Below, one piece after another: positions 33,499 to 42,459 of a DNA stretch of 64,000 bases. The translations under genes and the position numbers were made by a program. Numbering within the stretch: the first letter of the stretch is position 1; each line of letters starts with the position of its first letter. Under the pieces are notes generated by a model that was not told where the DNA came from, made no database searches, and saw nothing but the letters and a program-made list of their open reading frames with translations. The DNA comes from Desulfocucumis palustris (GTDB lineage: Bacteria > Bacillota > Desulfotomaculia > Desulfotomaculales > Desulfocucumaceae), in NCBI RefSeq assembly GCF_002933875.1, contig NZ_BFAV01000092.1, forward strand, positions 1 through 64,000, read 5' to 3'.

Positions 33499-35382
33499 AT
33501 GAATAGTGGCGACAATTTAACAGAAAATCCAAAATTTTTGCTTATTAGAAAATTTATTACCTGGTTTGCCGCTTTGTCGGTTCTGTTTCATATTGCCGCG
33601 GTTTCTATTTTTCCTGTGGATCCGTGGGTTTTAAGAGGCGCTCACGTAACCCTGGCCGGCATTGTTTTCTTTATCGGCTGTATCGCCACCAAGGAAGGAA
33701 AAATAGAAAAGGCATGGTATATAAGCCTTATTTTGGCCATTGCCAGCCTGGCCGTGGGCCTTTATATCATGTTTGAGTATTCGGAGCTGTATTACAGGCT
33801 GGGACTTAACCCGACCCGTTTGGATGTTGTAATGGGCCTGATCTGCATATTGGTGCTGTTTGAAATGACCAGGCGGCTTATGGGCCTGGCGCTTCCTTTA
33901 ATAGCGGTGGCCTTCATTCTGTATTCGGTTTACGGGGGGTATTTACCGGGGGTTTTTGGGCACCGGGGCTTTTCCCTTTCCGATACCGTAAGCTTTCTAT
34001 TCAGCCCCCAGGGTATATATGGAACCGCTGTTCAGGCGTCAGCCTCCGTGGTGATTCTGTTTATTACCTTCGGGGCTTTCCTGAATGTCTGCGGCGCCAG
34101 TAATCTTTTCATCAATTTGGCCCTTTCCCTGACCGGAAGAATAAGGGGGGGGACGGCTAAGGCGGCAATTGTGGCCAGTTCTCTTTTCGGCATGGTTTCC
34201 GGCAGCGCGGTGGCCAATGTTGCCACGGTGGGCACCTTCACAATCCCCTTGATGATCAGGGGGGGATACCAGAATCTCTTTGCCGGAGCTGTAGAGGCCG
34301 TCGGTTCCACCGGCGGGCAGTTAATGCCCCCGATCATGGGCACTTCGGCTTTTATTATGGCGGAGTTTTTGGGCATACCATATGTGGAGATTGCCCTTGC
34401 GGCTATTATACCGGCATTTCTTTATTACCTGGCGGTATTTTTACAGGTTGACTTCGAGGCGGTGCGCCTGGGCATCAAGGGCCTGCCCTCCAGCGAACTG
34501 CCAAAATTTTGGGAAACCGTAAAAAAACATGGCTATTTAATGCTGCCGATTCTTGTTTTGATGTACACGCTACTGGTTGTTCAGAGTTCCACCATCAGGG
34601 CGGGTCTGTTTGCCATATTGACAACCATCGCGCTGGGAGTGATAAGCCGCTCTTCCAGGCTTTCGCCGGGTAAAATTCTCAATGCCCTAAGTGACGGTAT
34701 GACGGGAATTGTCAGCCTGGCCGCGGCAACAGCCACGGCGGGAATAATAGTCGGGGTATTAACCCTTACGGGCCTTGGCCTGAGAGTTGCCAGTATAATA
34801 CTGTCCGTTGCCGGCGACAATTTGTTTTTGACGCTTCTCTTAACCATGATGATTTCAATTGTTCTGGGCATAGGATTGCCCACGGCCCCCTCTTATATAA
34901 TTGCCGCTTCGGTGGCGGCCCCGGCCTTGATTAAACTGGGGGTGCCCGATTTGGCCGCCCACCTGTTTGTTTTTTACTATGCAGTTATTTCCACAATTAC
35001 TCCTCCGGAATGCCACGCCGCCTTTTCAGCCGGCGCCATAGCCCAGGCGGATCCCATGAAAACCGGATTTGTGGCCTTTAAGCTGGGGCTGGCGGCGCTT
35101 ATCGTGCCCTTTGCCTTTGCCTATGACTCGGTGTTGCTGCTGGACGGCACGGTGGTGGAAGTCGCTTTGGCTGTCCTCACTTCATCCATCGGCATATACG
35201 CCCTGGCCCGCTCGACGTCCTACCCGGGCCATAACAGAGTTGAAAGGTTGATATTGTTTGTGGCCGCGGTGCTGCTGATAATACCGGGGATAAAGACTTT
35301 TGTGCCCGGTCTGGCCCTGCTGGCGGTGGGACATATCCGCGCGGCGGCAGGGTATATGAGGGCCAGAAATCTGAGTAACTGA
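33499..35382 (+). CDS. TRAP transporter fused permease (4TM/12TM, DctQM fusion)
   Basis: A 627-residue polytopic protein. The N-terminal part carries the small-subunit-like helices (to about 110). The DctM-like large part follows (AIVASSLFGMVSGSAVANVATVG, GGQLMPPIMGTSAFIMAEFLG, GIGLPTAPSYIIAA). TAXI-type TRAP systems normally have this fused permease, and it is cotranscribed with its binding protein. It drives ion-coupled uptake of a carboxylate. ATG at 33499 follows GAAGGGGGG. Confidence 0.93.
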   Translation: MNSGDNLTENPKFLLIRKFITWFAALSVLFHIAAVSIFPVDPWVLRGAHVTLAGIVFFIGCIATKEGKIEKAWYISLILAIASLAVGLYIMFEYSELYYRLGLNPTRLDVVMGLICILVLFEMTRRLMGLALPLIAVAFILYSVYGGYLPGVFGHRGFSLSDTVSFLFSPQGIYGTAVQASASVVILFITFGAFLNVCGASNLFINLALSLTGRIRGGTAKAAIVASSLFGMVSGSAVANVATVGTFTIPLMIRGGYQNLFAGAVEAVGSTGGQLMPPIMGTSAFIMAEFLGIPYVEIALAAIIPAFLYYLAVFLQVDFEAVRLGIKGLPSSELPKFWETVKKHGYLMLPILVLMYTLLVVQSSTIRAGLFAILTTIALGVISRSSRLSPGKILNALSDGMTGIVSLAAATATAGIIVGVLTLTGLGLRVASIILSVAGDNLFLTLLLTMMISIVLGIGLPTAPSYIIAASVAAPALIKLGVPDLAAHLFVFYYAVISTITPPECHAAFSAGAIAQADPMKTGFVAFKLGLAALIVPFAFAYDSVLLLDGTVVEVALAVLTSSIGIYALARSTSYPGHNRVERLILFVAAVLLIIPGIKTFVPGLALLAVGHIRAAAGYMRARNLSN

Positions 35383-35594
35383 CGGCATTGGGCCATCCCT
35401 GGCAAAGCAGGCGCAGAAAGCCGGTCCTGCCAGGAGGTCCCGATTTCCTGATTATTTGGGGGTGCCGCCCCCTGATTACGCTGCCGCCGCTTTCTTGTTT
35501 AAAAAAGCTGTACAGGGATGTTTGTTTATTGGCCCTATATCGTCTCTATTTTCCGTCCGGGCCGGCGGGTATTTGAAGTGATCCGGTTATGTGG

Positions 35595-35635
35595 CCAATT
35601 CCTTTTTATTGGGTGGTAATAGGGGCTGTTATTGG
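35595..35635 (+). promoter_or_regulatory. Putative activator site (UAS) 2
   Basis: The core ATTGGGTGGTAATAGGGGCT, flanked by CCAATT and TTATTGG, gives a CCAAT/ATTGG dyad. Its centre is about 76 bp upstream of sigma54 promoter 2, the same geometry as copy 1. The rest of 35383-35941 has no gene. Confidence 0.65.
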
Positions 35636-35689
35636 GGAAAAAGGTAAATATAATTGCCCGTTCTCCGGGGTTTTCCGGCGTTTTTCAAA

Positions 35690-35705
35690 TGGCATGGAAC
35701 TTGCA
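35690..35705 (+). promoter_or_regulatory. Sigma54 (-24/-12) promoter 2
   Basis: TGGCATGGAACTTGCA matches TGGCAYR-N4-TTGCW at every position. It serves the flavoprotein/tautomerase/dehydrogenase/Tct operon through a leader of about 220 bp. Part of that leader is similar to 30830-30880. Confidence 0.8.
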
Positions 35706-35941
35706 CTATATTCAGGAGCATCTGCTTAATTCATGGTAATATAAAAGTCTGTACGAAGCACTATAAAGGGGCATTATGGCCATTTGGCGCTCAAAACCCG
35801 GAGCGGGTGTCCGTGAAGAACCGATTTAATCCTGATTGGTTGTTTTAAATTACCCGGGATTTGTAAAAAAACGGGCCATTAATGCAGGTCGCCGCAGGAG
35901 CGTGAAATATTTCACCATATGACATGGCTGGGGGTGTTTTA

Positions 35942-37639
35942 TTGAACAATGTGCAAAAATTATCCACCGATGTGCTGGTGATTGGTGGAGGGGCTGCCGC
36001 TGCCATGGCCGCCCTGAGGGCTAATGAAAAGGGAGCCGCTACGCTGCTTATGAGTAAGTCAAGCTTTCCCTCGGGTTCCTCTCCCATGGCCCGCAGCGGC
36101 TTTCAGGCGGCTGTGGGCCATTCGGACCCGGCGGATAGCCCGGAAATTCACTGTCAGGACACTTTAAAAGTTGGTGGCGGGCTAAATAATCCGGGATTAG
36201 TAAGCCGCCTTAGCCGGGAGATTATCCGGATAGTTGACGACCTGGAAAAATGGGGCATTGATCTGATTAAAGACGGCGATAAATATGCCCAAAGGCACCG
36301 GGTGGGCTGTACTTATCCCCGGCATCTGCACCATTATGACCGTACCGGCAAAGCATTGATGCAAACTTTAAAGCAGCAGGTGATTAAAAGCGGCATTCCT
36401 GTAATGACCGGCACAATGGTTATTGATCTATTGGCCGGCGACGGTTGTGTTTGCGGTGCTTTGGCCCTGGATTGCAACGAATTGAAGTGGCTGGTGGTGG
36501 AGGCCAAATCCGTGGTGCTGGCTACCGGTGGCGGCGGCCGCATCTATGCGACCACGGACAACCCTGCCGGGATGACCGGTGACGGCTACAGTATGGCTTT
36601 GAGGCAGGGCCTGCTGCTGATAGATATGGAAATGATTGAATTCCAGCTGTCGGTGTGCTATCCTCCGTCCATGAACAGCTACCCTCCCAATTCCAGCGCC
36701 TGGGTAGCCGCCGGAGCCCGTTTTTACAATGGCCTGGGCGAAAGATTTATGAAGAAGCATCAGCCTGAAACCCTGGAAAAGAGCAGCAGGGCGATGATTA
36801 ACAGGGCGGTGGGGATAGAGATAAATGAGGGGCGCTGCACCAGAAACGGTGGTGTGTATCTTGATATTTCAAGCATTCCCCCGGAGGAAATCGCCCAAAT
36901 AGGCCCATCCATCTCCCGGGCCTTTGCCAATAAAGGCGTGGATTTAACCTATCAGCCAATGGAATTGGCGCCCGGGGCGCATACGTTTTTAGGCGGGGTT
37001 TTAATCCGGGAAGATTGTTCCACGGAATTAAGCGGGCTTTACGCCGCCGGAGAAGTGGCGGGAGGTGTTCACGGGGCCAACCGGCTGGGCGGGAATGCGG
37101 TGACCGACCCCCTGGTATTTGGTGACCTGGCAGGCACTGCCGCCGCTGCTTACGCAAGCAAACACGAACTGAAAGAAAATACCGGTATGGAAGCTGAAAA
37201 AATATTTTCGCTGGTCCGGGGATGGGATGAAGCGGCTTACGGGCTTTCGCCAAAAGAAAGCATCCAAAAGGTGCAAAATATTATGTCTGAAAATGTTGGT
37301 CTGGTTCGTTCCGGTCCCAAGCTGGAGCAGGCAATAGCCCGGCTGGAGGAAATGGAAAGGACAGATTTGCCCGGGCTGTCGGCCCGGGGGGAAAGTAACA
37401 GAGAAGTTGCGATAAATTTGAAACATTGTTTTGATTTCAGAAATATGCTTCTGTTGGGCAAGGCGATAGCCGTTTCGGCATTGGGCCGGGCTGAAAGCAG
37501 GGGAACCCATTACCGGCAGGATTTTTCCGAAAACAAGGGTGAGCGGTGGGCGAAACATGCGGGTATCCGTTTGCAGGACGGAAAGCTGAAAGCTAATTTT
37601 GTTGATCATAATGGGGAGGAGGTAGCCATTGATCAATAG
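35942..37639 (+). CDS. FAD-dependent fumarate-reductase/succinate-dehydrogenase-like flavoprotein
   Basis: A 565-residue FAD_binding_2-type enzyme. The FAD dinucleotide fold is at VLVIGGGAAAAMAALRA. The covalent-type or substrate loop is near HHYDRTGKALMQTL. SVVLATGGGG and the capping domain follow, then the late FAD motif LYAAGEVAGGVHGANRLGGNA. The C-terminal helical domain is present. No iron-sulfur or membrane subunit is adjacent, so its electron partner is elsewhere. TTG at 35942, behind GGGGGTG, is favoured over ATG at 35924, which lacks a site. Likely oxidises or reduces an unsaturated carboxylate; inference. Confidence 0.85.
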   Translation: MNNVQKLSTDVLVIGGGAAAAMAALRANEKGAATLLMSKSSFPSGSSPMARSGFQAAVGHSDPADSPEIHCQDTLKVGGGLNNPGLVSRLSREIIRIVDDLEKWGIDLIKDGDKYAQRHRVGCTYPRHLHHYDRTGKALMQTLKQQVIKSGIPVMTGTMVIDLLAGDGCVCGALALDCNELKWLVVEAKSVVLATGGGGRIYATTDNPAGMTGDGYSMALRQGLLLIDMEMIEFQLSVCYPPSMNSYPPNSSAWVAAGARFYNGLGERFMKKHQPETLEKSSRAMINRAVGIEINEGRCTRNGGVYLDISSIPPEEIAQIGPSISRAFANKGVDLTYQPMELAPGAHTFLGGVLIREDCSTELSGLYAAGEVAGGVHGANRLGGNAVTDPLVFGDLAGTAAAAYASKHELKENTGMEAEKIFSLVRGWDEAAYGLSPKESIQKVQNIMSENVGLVRSGPKLEQAIARLEEMERTDLPGLSARGESNREVAINLKHCFDFRNMLLLGKAIAVSALGRAESRGTHYRQDFSENKGERWAKHAGIRLQDGKLKANFVDHNGEEVAIDQ

Positions 37640-37690
37640 TTGGGCATAATGCCGCTATTAAAGAAGGTTTTAATAAAGGAGGGTTTTAAT

Positions 37691-37876
37691 ATGCCGCTGA
37701 TACAGATTTCCATGGTGGAAGGAAGAACAGTAGAGCAAAAGAGGGAGATTGCCAGGGTTGTTACCAGGGAAGTAGCCAGAATTGCAAATACAAAAGAAGA
37801 AAAAGTGAAAATCTATTTTACCGACATTAAGCCTGAAAACACCGCCTCCGGCGGTAAGCTGAAATCCGATTCATAA
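37691..37876 (+). CDS. 4-oxalocrotonate tautomerase family protein
   Basis: A 61-residue tautomerase. The mature N-terminal Pro of MPLIQISMVEGRT is the catalytic base, and Arg11-like and Arg39-like positions fall in EGRTVEQKREIA and REVARIAN. AAAGGAGGG precedes ATG 37691; upstream ATGs in the frame would bury the proline. It lies between flavoprotein and dehydrogenase, suggesting enol/keto isomerisation of an unsaturated 2-oxo acid. A decayed copy lies at 31095-31203. Confidence 0.9.
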   Translation: MPLIQISMVEGRTVEQKREIARVVTREVARIANTKEEKVKIYFTDIKPENTASGGKLKSDS

Positions 37877-37908
37877 TACTTTGCTTTAAAGGAAGAGAGG
37901 TTAGGAGA

Positions 37909-38937
37909 ATGCTTGCAGCTGTATTGCATGGTCCCTACGATATGCGGGTTGAAGAGGTGGAAACCCCCGTTCCGGGTAAGGGGGAAGTTTTGCTGCGCAT
38001 TAAAGCCTGCGCTATCTGCGGCTCCGATCTTCACGCCTATAAAGGCAAACACCAGAAAGTAACTTTTCCCAGAATTCTCGGTCATGAATTTTCCGGGGTA
38101 ATTGAAGCGCTGTCGCCTGAAATAAAAGATTTTAAAGTTGGGGACCGGGTAGTGGTGGATACGAATAAGACCTGCGGACAATGTCCCCAATGCAAGGCCG
38201 GCAGACCAAACCTGTGCAAAACAACAGTAAATTTCGGGTTCAAAATGGACGGCGCTTTTGCTGAATTTGTCAGGGTGCCTGAGGGAATAAACATATATAA
38301 AATGCCGGAAAGCATCTCCTTTGAAGAAGCGGCCCTGGCGCAGCCGCTGGGGGTGGCGCTTAACGCCGTCAGAAGAAGGGCGGTTGTGACGGTTGGCGAC
38401 ACGGTGGCCGTATTGGGAGCCGGCCCCATTGGGCTCAGCGCGGCGGCGCTGGCAAAGGCCTGCGGGGCACAGGTTCTGGTCACGGATACAGAGGACTTCA
38501 GGCTGGAGATCGCTAAAAAAATGGGCGCCGACGAAGTGGTAAACGTATTAAAAGATGATGTGGTCGGCAAGTCCCTGGAATTCACGAGGCAAAACGGCTT
38601 TGACAAGGTTATTGAAGCCGTTGGGGGAATGCAGGATACCACCATTCAACAAACAACCCAGATTGTCAAGCCCGGCGGATTAATAGTGGTGGTCGGCAAC
38701 TTCTCCGGCAATAAAGCGACATTGCGGATTACTGAATTTAAAGACCGGGAAATAGAAATAAGGGGCTCCAGGGGGCAGCACGGCACGGTGCCGTATTGCC
38801 TGAAGCTGATAGAGTCCGGTGTGATAGACGTTAAACCGATGATTACCCACACTATAGCACTGGATGGGATTGTCAAGGGTCTTGAACGCCTGGAGGAGCA
38901 GAAGGGCCGGACCATGAAAGTAATTGTCAAATTTTAA
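37909..38937 (+). CDS. Zinc-dependent alcohol dehydrogenase, copy 2
   Basis: A 342-residue MDR dehydrogenase. Catalytic zinc is at CAICGSDLHAYKG and GHEFSG, the structural-zinc cysteines in CGQCPQCKAGRPNLC, and the NAD fold at VAVLGAGPIGLSAAALA. It is paralogous to the gene at 31249, sharing IQQ-TQIV and RGSRGQ/KGTRGQ-type blocks, but clearly diverged. GAGAGGTTAGGAG precedes ATG 37909. It sits between the tautomerase and the Tct binding protein and probably oxidises a hydroxy-acid intermediate. Confidence 0.9.
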   Translation: MLAAVLHGPYDMRVEEVETPVPGKGEVLLRIKACAICGSDLHAYKGKHQKVTFPRILGHEFSGVIEALSPEIKDFKVGDRVVVDTNKTCGQCPQCKAGRPNLCKTTVNFGFKMDGAFAEFVRVPEGINIYKMPESISFEEAALAQPLGVALNAVRRRAVVTVGDTVAVLGAGPIGLSAAALAKACGAQVLVTDTEDFRLEIAKKMGADEVVNVLKDDVVGKSLEFTRQNGFDKVIEAVGGMQDTTIQQTTQIVKPGGLIVVVGNFSGNKATLRITEFKDREIEIRGSRGQHGTVPYCLKLIESGVIDVKPMITHTIALDGIVKGLERLEEQKGRTMKVIVKF

Positions 38938-38994
38938 GACTTCCGCGTAAGGTTTTTATTATAATGCCGGTTACATTATATGGGGGGGAAGTAC

Positions 38995-39996
38995 ATGTTT
39001 ATTCATACCGGAAGGTTAAAATTATTTTTAATATTGAGCTTGCTGGTGATTGCCGCCCTGGCCGTTTCCGGCTGCGGGGGCGGCGGAACCGGTGAACAGG
39101 CCAAGGATGATTATCCGGCCAAGGAGATTACCTTTCTCCAGTGGAATGACCCCGGGTCCGCAGGCGACACTTATGTAAGGACAATCACCAAGCTTGCTGA
39201 AGCGGAGCTTGGGCAGCCGATTAAAATTGTTACTAAAACCGGAGGTAATGGAGCGGAAGCGCTGGTAGATGTTTTGAAGGCTCCCGGGGACGGTTATACC
39301 CTGTCCCACTTTTCCTCAAGCCTGTCGGGTTTTATGAATATGCCCGGTTTTCCAGCCAAGGCGGAAGATTTTGATTATCTTGTCAGGGCGCAGGTAAGCA
39401 CCTATATGCTGGCGGTGAATTCAAAACTGCCCATAAAAAATGTCGATGAATTTATAGCTTACGCCAAACAGAATCCGGATAAATTGTCCATAACCGGTTC
39501 CAGAATCGGCTCCGTGCACCACCAAAACCTGTTCAATATGATTAATGAGGCCGGGGTGTCCTTGAAATATGTTCCCCAGGAGGGCGGAAGCGCGGCTTTA
39601 AAGGAAGTGCTGGGAGGCCATGTGGATGGCCTGGTTTATGATCCCGCCCAAATACTTCCCTATGTGCAAGAGGGCACCTTGCGTCCCATAGTGGTTTTCG
39701 CCGAGGAAAAAGACGCCAACTATCCGGATGTTCCCACCATTAATGAAGCAGGTTTTAAAATGAAACCCAGCTATCAAGTCCGCGGTGTAATGGCAAAGAA
39801 AGGAATACCGGATAATAGAAAGGAAATCATTGTAAATGCCTTTAACAAAGCGATGGAAACAGCGGAATGGGAGGAATACCTGAAAAAAACCAATACAACA
39901 TACAAAAAAATGACTCCCGAAGACTTTACCGCTGAATTCCTGGCGGAAACCACTGAGGCCAATGATTATCTTAAAAAGATAGGTATAGTCAAGTAA
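38995..39996 (+). CDS. Tripartite tricarboxylate transporter solute-binding lipoprotein (TctC family)
   Basis: 333 residues with lipobox VSGC near residue 27. The Bug/TctC core shows YPAKEITFLQW near the start, NGAEALVDVLKAPGDGYTLS, VDEFIAYAKQNPDKLSI and GSVHHQNLFNMI. ATG at 38995 is chosen over ATG 38980, which lies within the Shine-Dalgarno GGGGGGG. It captures a di- or tricarboxylate for TctAB. Its gene is 437 bp from tctB, with a strong hairpin between. Confidence 0.9.
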   Translation: MFIHTGRLKLFLILSLLVIAALAVSGCGGGGTGEQAKDDYPAKEITFLQWNDPGSAGDTYVRTITKLAEAELGQPIKIVTKTGGNGAEALVDVLKAPGDGYTLSHFSSSLSGFMNMPGFPAKAEDFDYLVRAQVSTYMLAVNSKLPIKNVDEFIAYAKQNPDKLSITGSRIGSVHHQNLFNMINEAGVSLKYVPQEGGSAALKEVLGGHVDGLVYDPAQILPYVQEGTLRPIVVFAEEKDANYPDVPTINEAGFKMKPSYQVRGVMAKKGIPDNRKEIIVNAFNKAMETAEWEEYLKKTNTTYKKMTPEDFTAEFLAETTEANDYLKKIGIVK

Positions 39997-40046
39997 TAAC
40001 CAGTTGCCTCCGGCTAACACCCTTTTAGCCGGTAAAAGCAATATTT

Positions 40047-40062
40047 TGGCATGGGCACTGCA
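40047..40062 (+). promoter_or_regulatory. Possible extra sigma54 promoter before tctB
   Basis: TGGCATGGGCACTGCA fits TGGCAYR-N4-TTGCW with one mismatch (C for T before TGC). No copy of the shared upstream element was found near it, so it is weaker than the others. Confidence 0.35.
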
Positions 40063-40167
40063 ACTTGCCGGTAAAGCCTGATTCAGTATTGCCCGCAATG
40101 ATAAACCAGGGAAGAAGGCCAGCGGTAATCAGCCATGCCGAGCGGGATGCAACCCGTGCCCCGGAGG

Positions 40168-40211
40168 CCGCCTGCCTGCCGTGACCGTCGCCGGTCACGG
40201 CAGGCAGGCGG
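40168..40211 (+). other. Intercistronic hairpin between tctC and tctB
   Basis: CCGCCTGCCTGCCGTGACC and GGTCACGGCAGGCAGGCGG form a perfect 19-bp GC-rich stem around GTCGCC with no T-run. Position and likely role parallel the hairpin after the TAXI gene. The rest of 39997-40433 holds no gene. Confidence 0.7.
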
Positions 40212-40433
40212 CAGCATCTGCTCCGGTACGAGCATCCTTTGTCTGACCGCCATTACGGTGTTTTAATATGAAAATCCATCTGGGATTCTTTATATTCGAT
40301 TAAGGGCTGCGTTTCATCGCTGGTTTAGGTGATTATTTCAGAAAATACTGTTTATGGCTGGAAAAACGGAAGTTATTTTAAAAAGTATCCGGTTTTTTCC
40401 TGGAAGCATAACTGGAACAGAGGTGGTGATTCA

Positions 40434-40856
40434 ATGAGAACAGCTAATTTTGGCTTATCCATAATTATTTTTATAGTAAGCATATTTTTGTTTGTGAAAA
40501 CTTCCTCTTTCCCCCCTTCATTGCAATCAGGTTTGCCGGGGCCTGATTTCTGGCCCAAATTTTTGTTGATATTATTAATGTGTTTCTGTTTTTTGCTTTT
40601 TATTATCACTTTAAGGGAGCCGGAGCAAAAAATCGACTGGCAATTAAAAGGAATTTATAAGTATATTGTTTTAACCGCTGTTTATCTTGTGGCCATGCGT
40701 CCGCTGGGCTTTTTAGCCGCCACATTATTGTTTGTGCCAATTATGTTATATCTTTTGGGTATGAGAAAATGGCATTTAATTGTAATGGTTCCCTTATTAT
40801 TTGTTGCGGGAGTATATTTGATTTTGGAAGTGCTGCTTGGAGTCACTCTGGTTTAA
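40434..40856 (+). CDS. Tripartite tricarboxylate transporter small membrane subunit (TctB)
   Basis: A 140-residue protein with four membrane segments (near 6-24, 42-60, 73-97 and 111-137). It has the TctB-typical LFVKTSSFPP loop and an FWPKFLLILLM motif. ATG at 40434 follows GAGGTGGTGA. It precedes tctA by 25 bp. Confidence 0.88.
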   Translation: MRTANFGLSIIIFIVSIFLFVKTSSFPPSLQSGLPGPDFWPKFLLILLMCFCFLLFIITLREPEQKIDWQLKGIYKYIVLTAVYLVAMRPLGFLAATLLFVPIMLYLLGMRKWHLIVMVPLLFVAGVYLILEVLLGVTLV

Positions 40857-40881
40857 TTAACAAGGCACAGGGGGGGTTTAA

Positions 40882-42372
40882 ATGGGGGAACTATTTAACG
40901 GGTTTTTGGCTGTCTTCACCTTATCAAATCTAGGAGCAATCTTTTTAGGTATTGCCATTGGAATTATTTTAGGGGCAATACCGGGAATAGGCGCCTCCGC
41001 GGCACTGGCTATTTTTTTGCCATTGACTTTAAGTATGCCGGTGGAAAGCGCCATATTATTTCTAATAGCTATTTATGCGGCTGCGGAGTACGGCGGCTCA
41101 ATTTCGGCGATTATAATCAACGCTCCCGGAACGGGTGCCGCCGCTGCCACCATTTTAGACGGATATCCCATGGCCCAAAAAGGTCAGCCGGGTAAAGCCC
41201 TGGGCACTTCCCTGGTTTCAAGTGTCAGCGGCGGGACAATCAGCGCTATTATTCTGGCCACCCTTGCCCCCCCGCTGGCGCTATTCGGCTTGAAGTTCGG
41301 GCCGTCGGAAATGTTTGCGCTGGCCCTTTGCGGCATAGCCATTATAGCCAGCTTAACCAGTGACAATGTTATTAAAGGCTGGATATCGGCAATGCTGGGT
41401 TTGCTGCTGGCCACAGTGGGGATTGACCCGTTCGTCGGGTTTGGGCGTTATACCTTCGATATGCCCTCATTGATGAGCGGAATCAGCGAAATACCCGTCA
41501 TGATCGGCTTGTTTGCCCTGGCTGAAGGATTCAGGATGCTGGAGAATATTAAAACCAATGGTGATGAGGCCGGTTTTAAAGGAATCGAGCCGGGAGAGGG
41601 AATTACCTTTAAGGAATTTCTCCAGTTAAAATTTACTATTTTGAGAAGTGGTATAATAGGCTCCATTATTGGGGCCGTTCCCGGTGTGGGGGCCAGTGTG
41701 GCTTCATTCATAGCCTACGACGTCGCAAAGCGCTCCTCCAAAACACCCGGGGAGTTCGGAAAGGGGCATATTGAAGGTGTTTCAGCCCCCGAGGCCGCCA
41801 ACAACGCGCTGGTCGGCGGCGCTCTGGTGCCAGCTCTTTCACTGGGTATTCCCGGTTCAGCCAGTGTCGCCATTTTAATGGGCGCGCTGATTATGCACGG
41901 ATTAACCCCCGGGCCCTTTTTGCTTCGTGACAGCCCCAACCTGGTATATTTGATCTTTGGCGGGTACTTTGTGGGAAACTTCGTGTTATTGCTGCTGGGA
42001 TTGCTTGGTATTAAAGCAGTTCTTCAATTTTTGAAAATACCGGTTAATATTTTGGCCCCCTTGATTATAGCCGTTACTTTTTTGGGCGCCTATTTGTATG
42101 GCAACAGTTATTCCGACATGGTGGTTATGTTTATTTTCGGTGTTGTAGGCTGGATATTTAAAAAGGTGAATATACCGGTGGTGCCGCTGGTCATTGCCCT
42201 GATTCTGGGGGATATGGTGGAAAGAAACCTGCTCAGCGCGCTGCTGATTTCAAACGGTGATCCCCTGGTGTTTGTAACCAGGCCAATCAGCGCGATTCTT
42301 TTAATAGCTGCGGTTTTAACATTTGTACTGTCGATGAAAAAGAAGCAGGGCAAAACTTTAAAAAACGCGTAA
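40882..42372 (+). CDS. Tripartite tricarboxylate transporter large permease (TctA)
   Basis: A 496-residue protein with about twelve membrane segments. Signatures are GIILGAIPGIGASAALAIFLP, YAAAEYGGSISAIIINAPGTGAAAAT, IIGAVPGVGASVASFIAYD and LVPALSLGIPGSASVAILMGAL. The duplicated PG-G motifs are diagnostic. It imports the ligand of the TctC protein, driven by an ion gradient. AGGGGGGG precedes ATG 40882. Confidence 0.95.
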   Translation: MGELFNGFLAVFTLSNLGAIFLGIAIGIILGAIPGIGASAALAIFLPLTLSMPVESAILFLIAIYAAAEYGGSISAIIINAPGTGAAAATILDGYPMAQKGQPGKALGTSLVSSVSGGTISAIILATLAPPLALFGLKFGPSEMFALALCGIAIIASLTSDNVIKGWISAMLGLLLATVGIDPFVGFGRYTFDMPSLMSGISEIPVMIGLFALAEGFRMLENIKTNGDEAGFKGIEPGEGITFKEFLQLKFTILRSGIIGSIIGAVPGVGASVASFIAYDVAKRSSKTPGEFGKGHIEGVSAPEAANNALVGGALVPALSLGIPGSASVAILMGALIMHGLTPGPFLLRDSPNLVYLIFGGYFVGNFVLLLLGLLGIKAVLQFLKIPVNILAPLIIAVTFLGAYLYGNSYSDMVVMFIFGVVGWIFKKVNIPVVPLVIALILGDMVERNLLSALLISNGDPLVFVTRPISAILLIAAVLTFVLSMKKKQGKTLKNA

Positions 42373-42459
42373 AGACCGAAAGTCCCTTATGTTTTGGATT
42401 GGGACCGGAAGGCCGGCCCGGTATCCCCGGACTATATGGAAAGAAGAGTAGTTATATTG

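Noticed and set aside
35388-35848. Two 60-codon open frames before the flavoprotein gene
   Set aside because: They overlap the activator site, sigma54 promoter and leader, and have no start signals.
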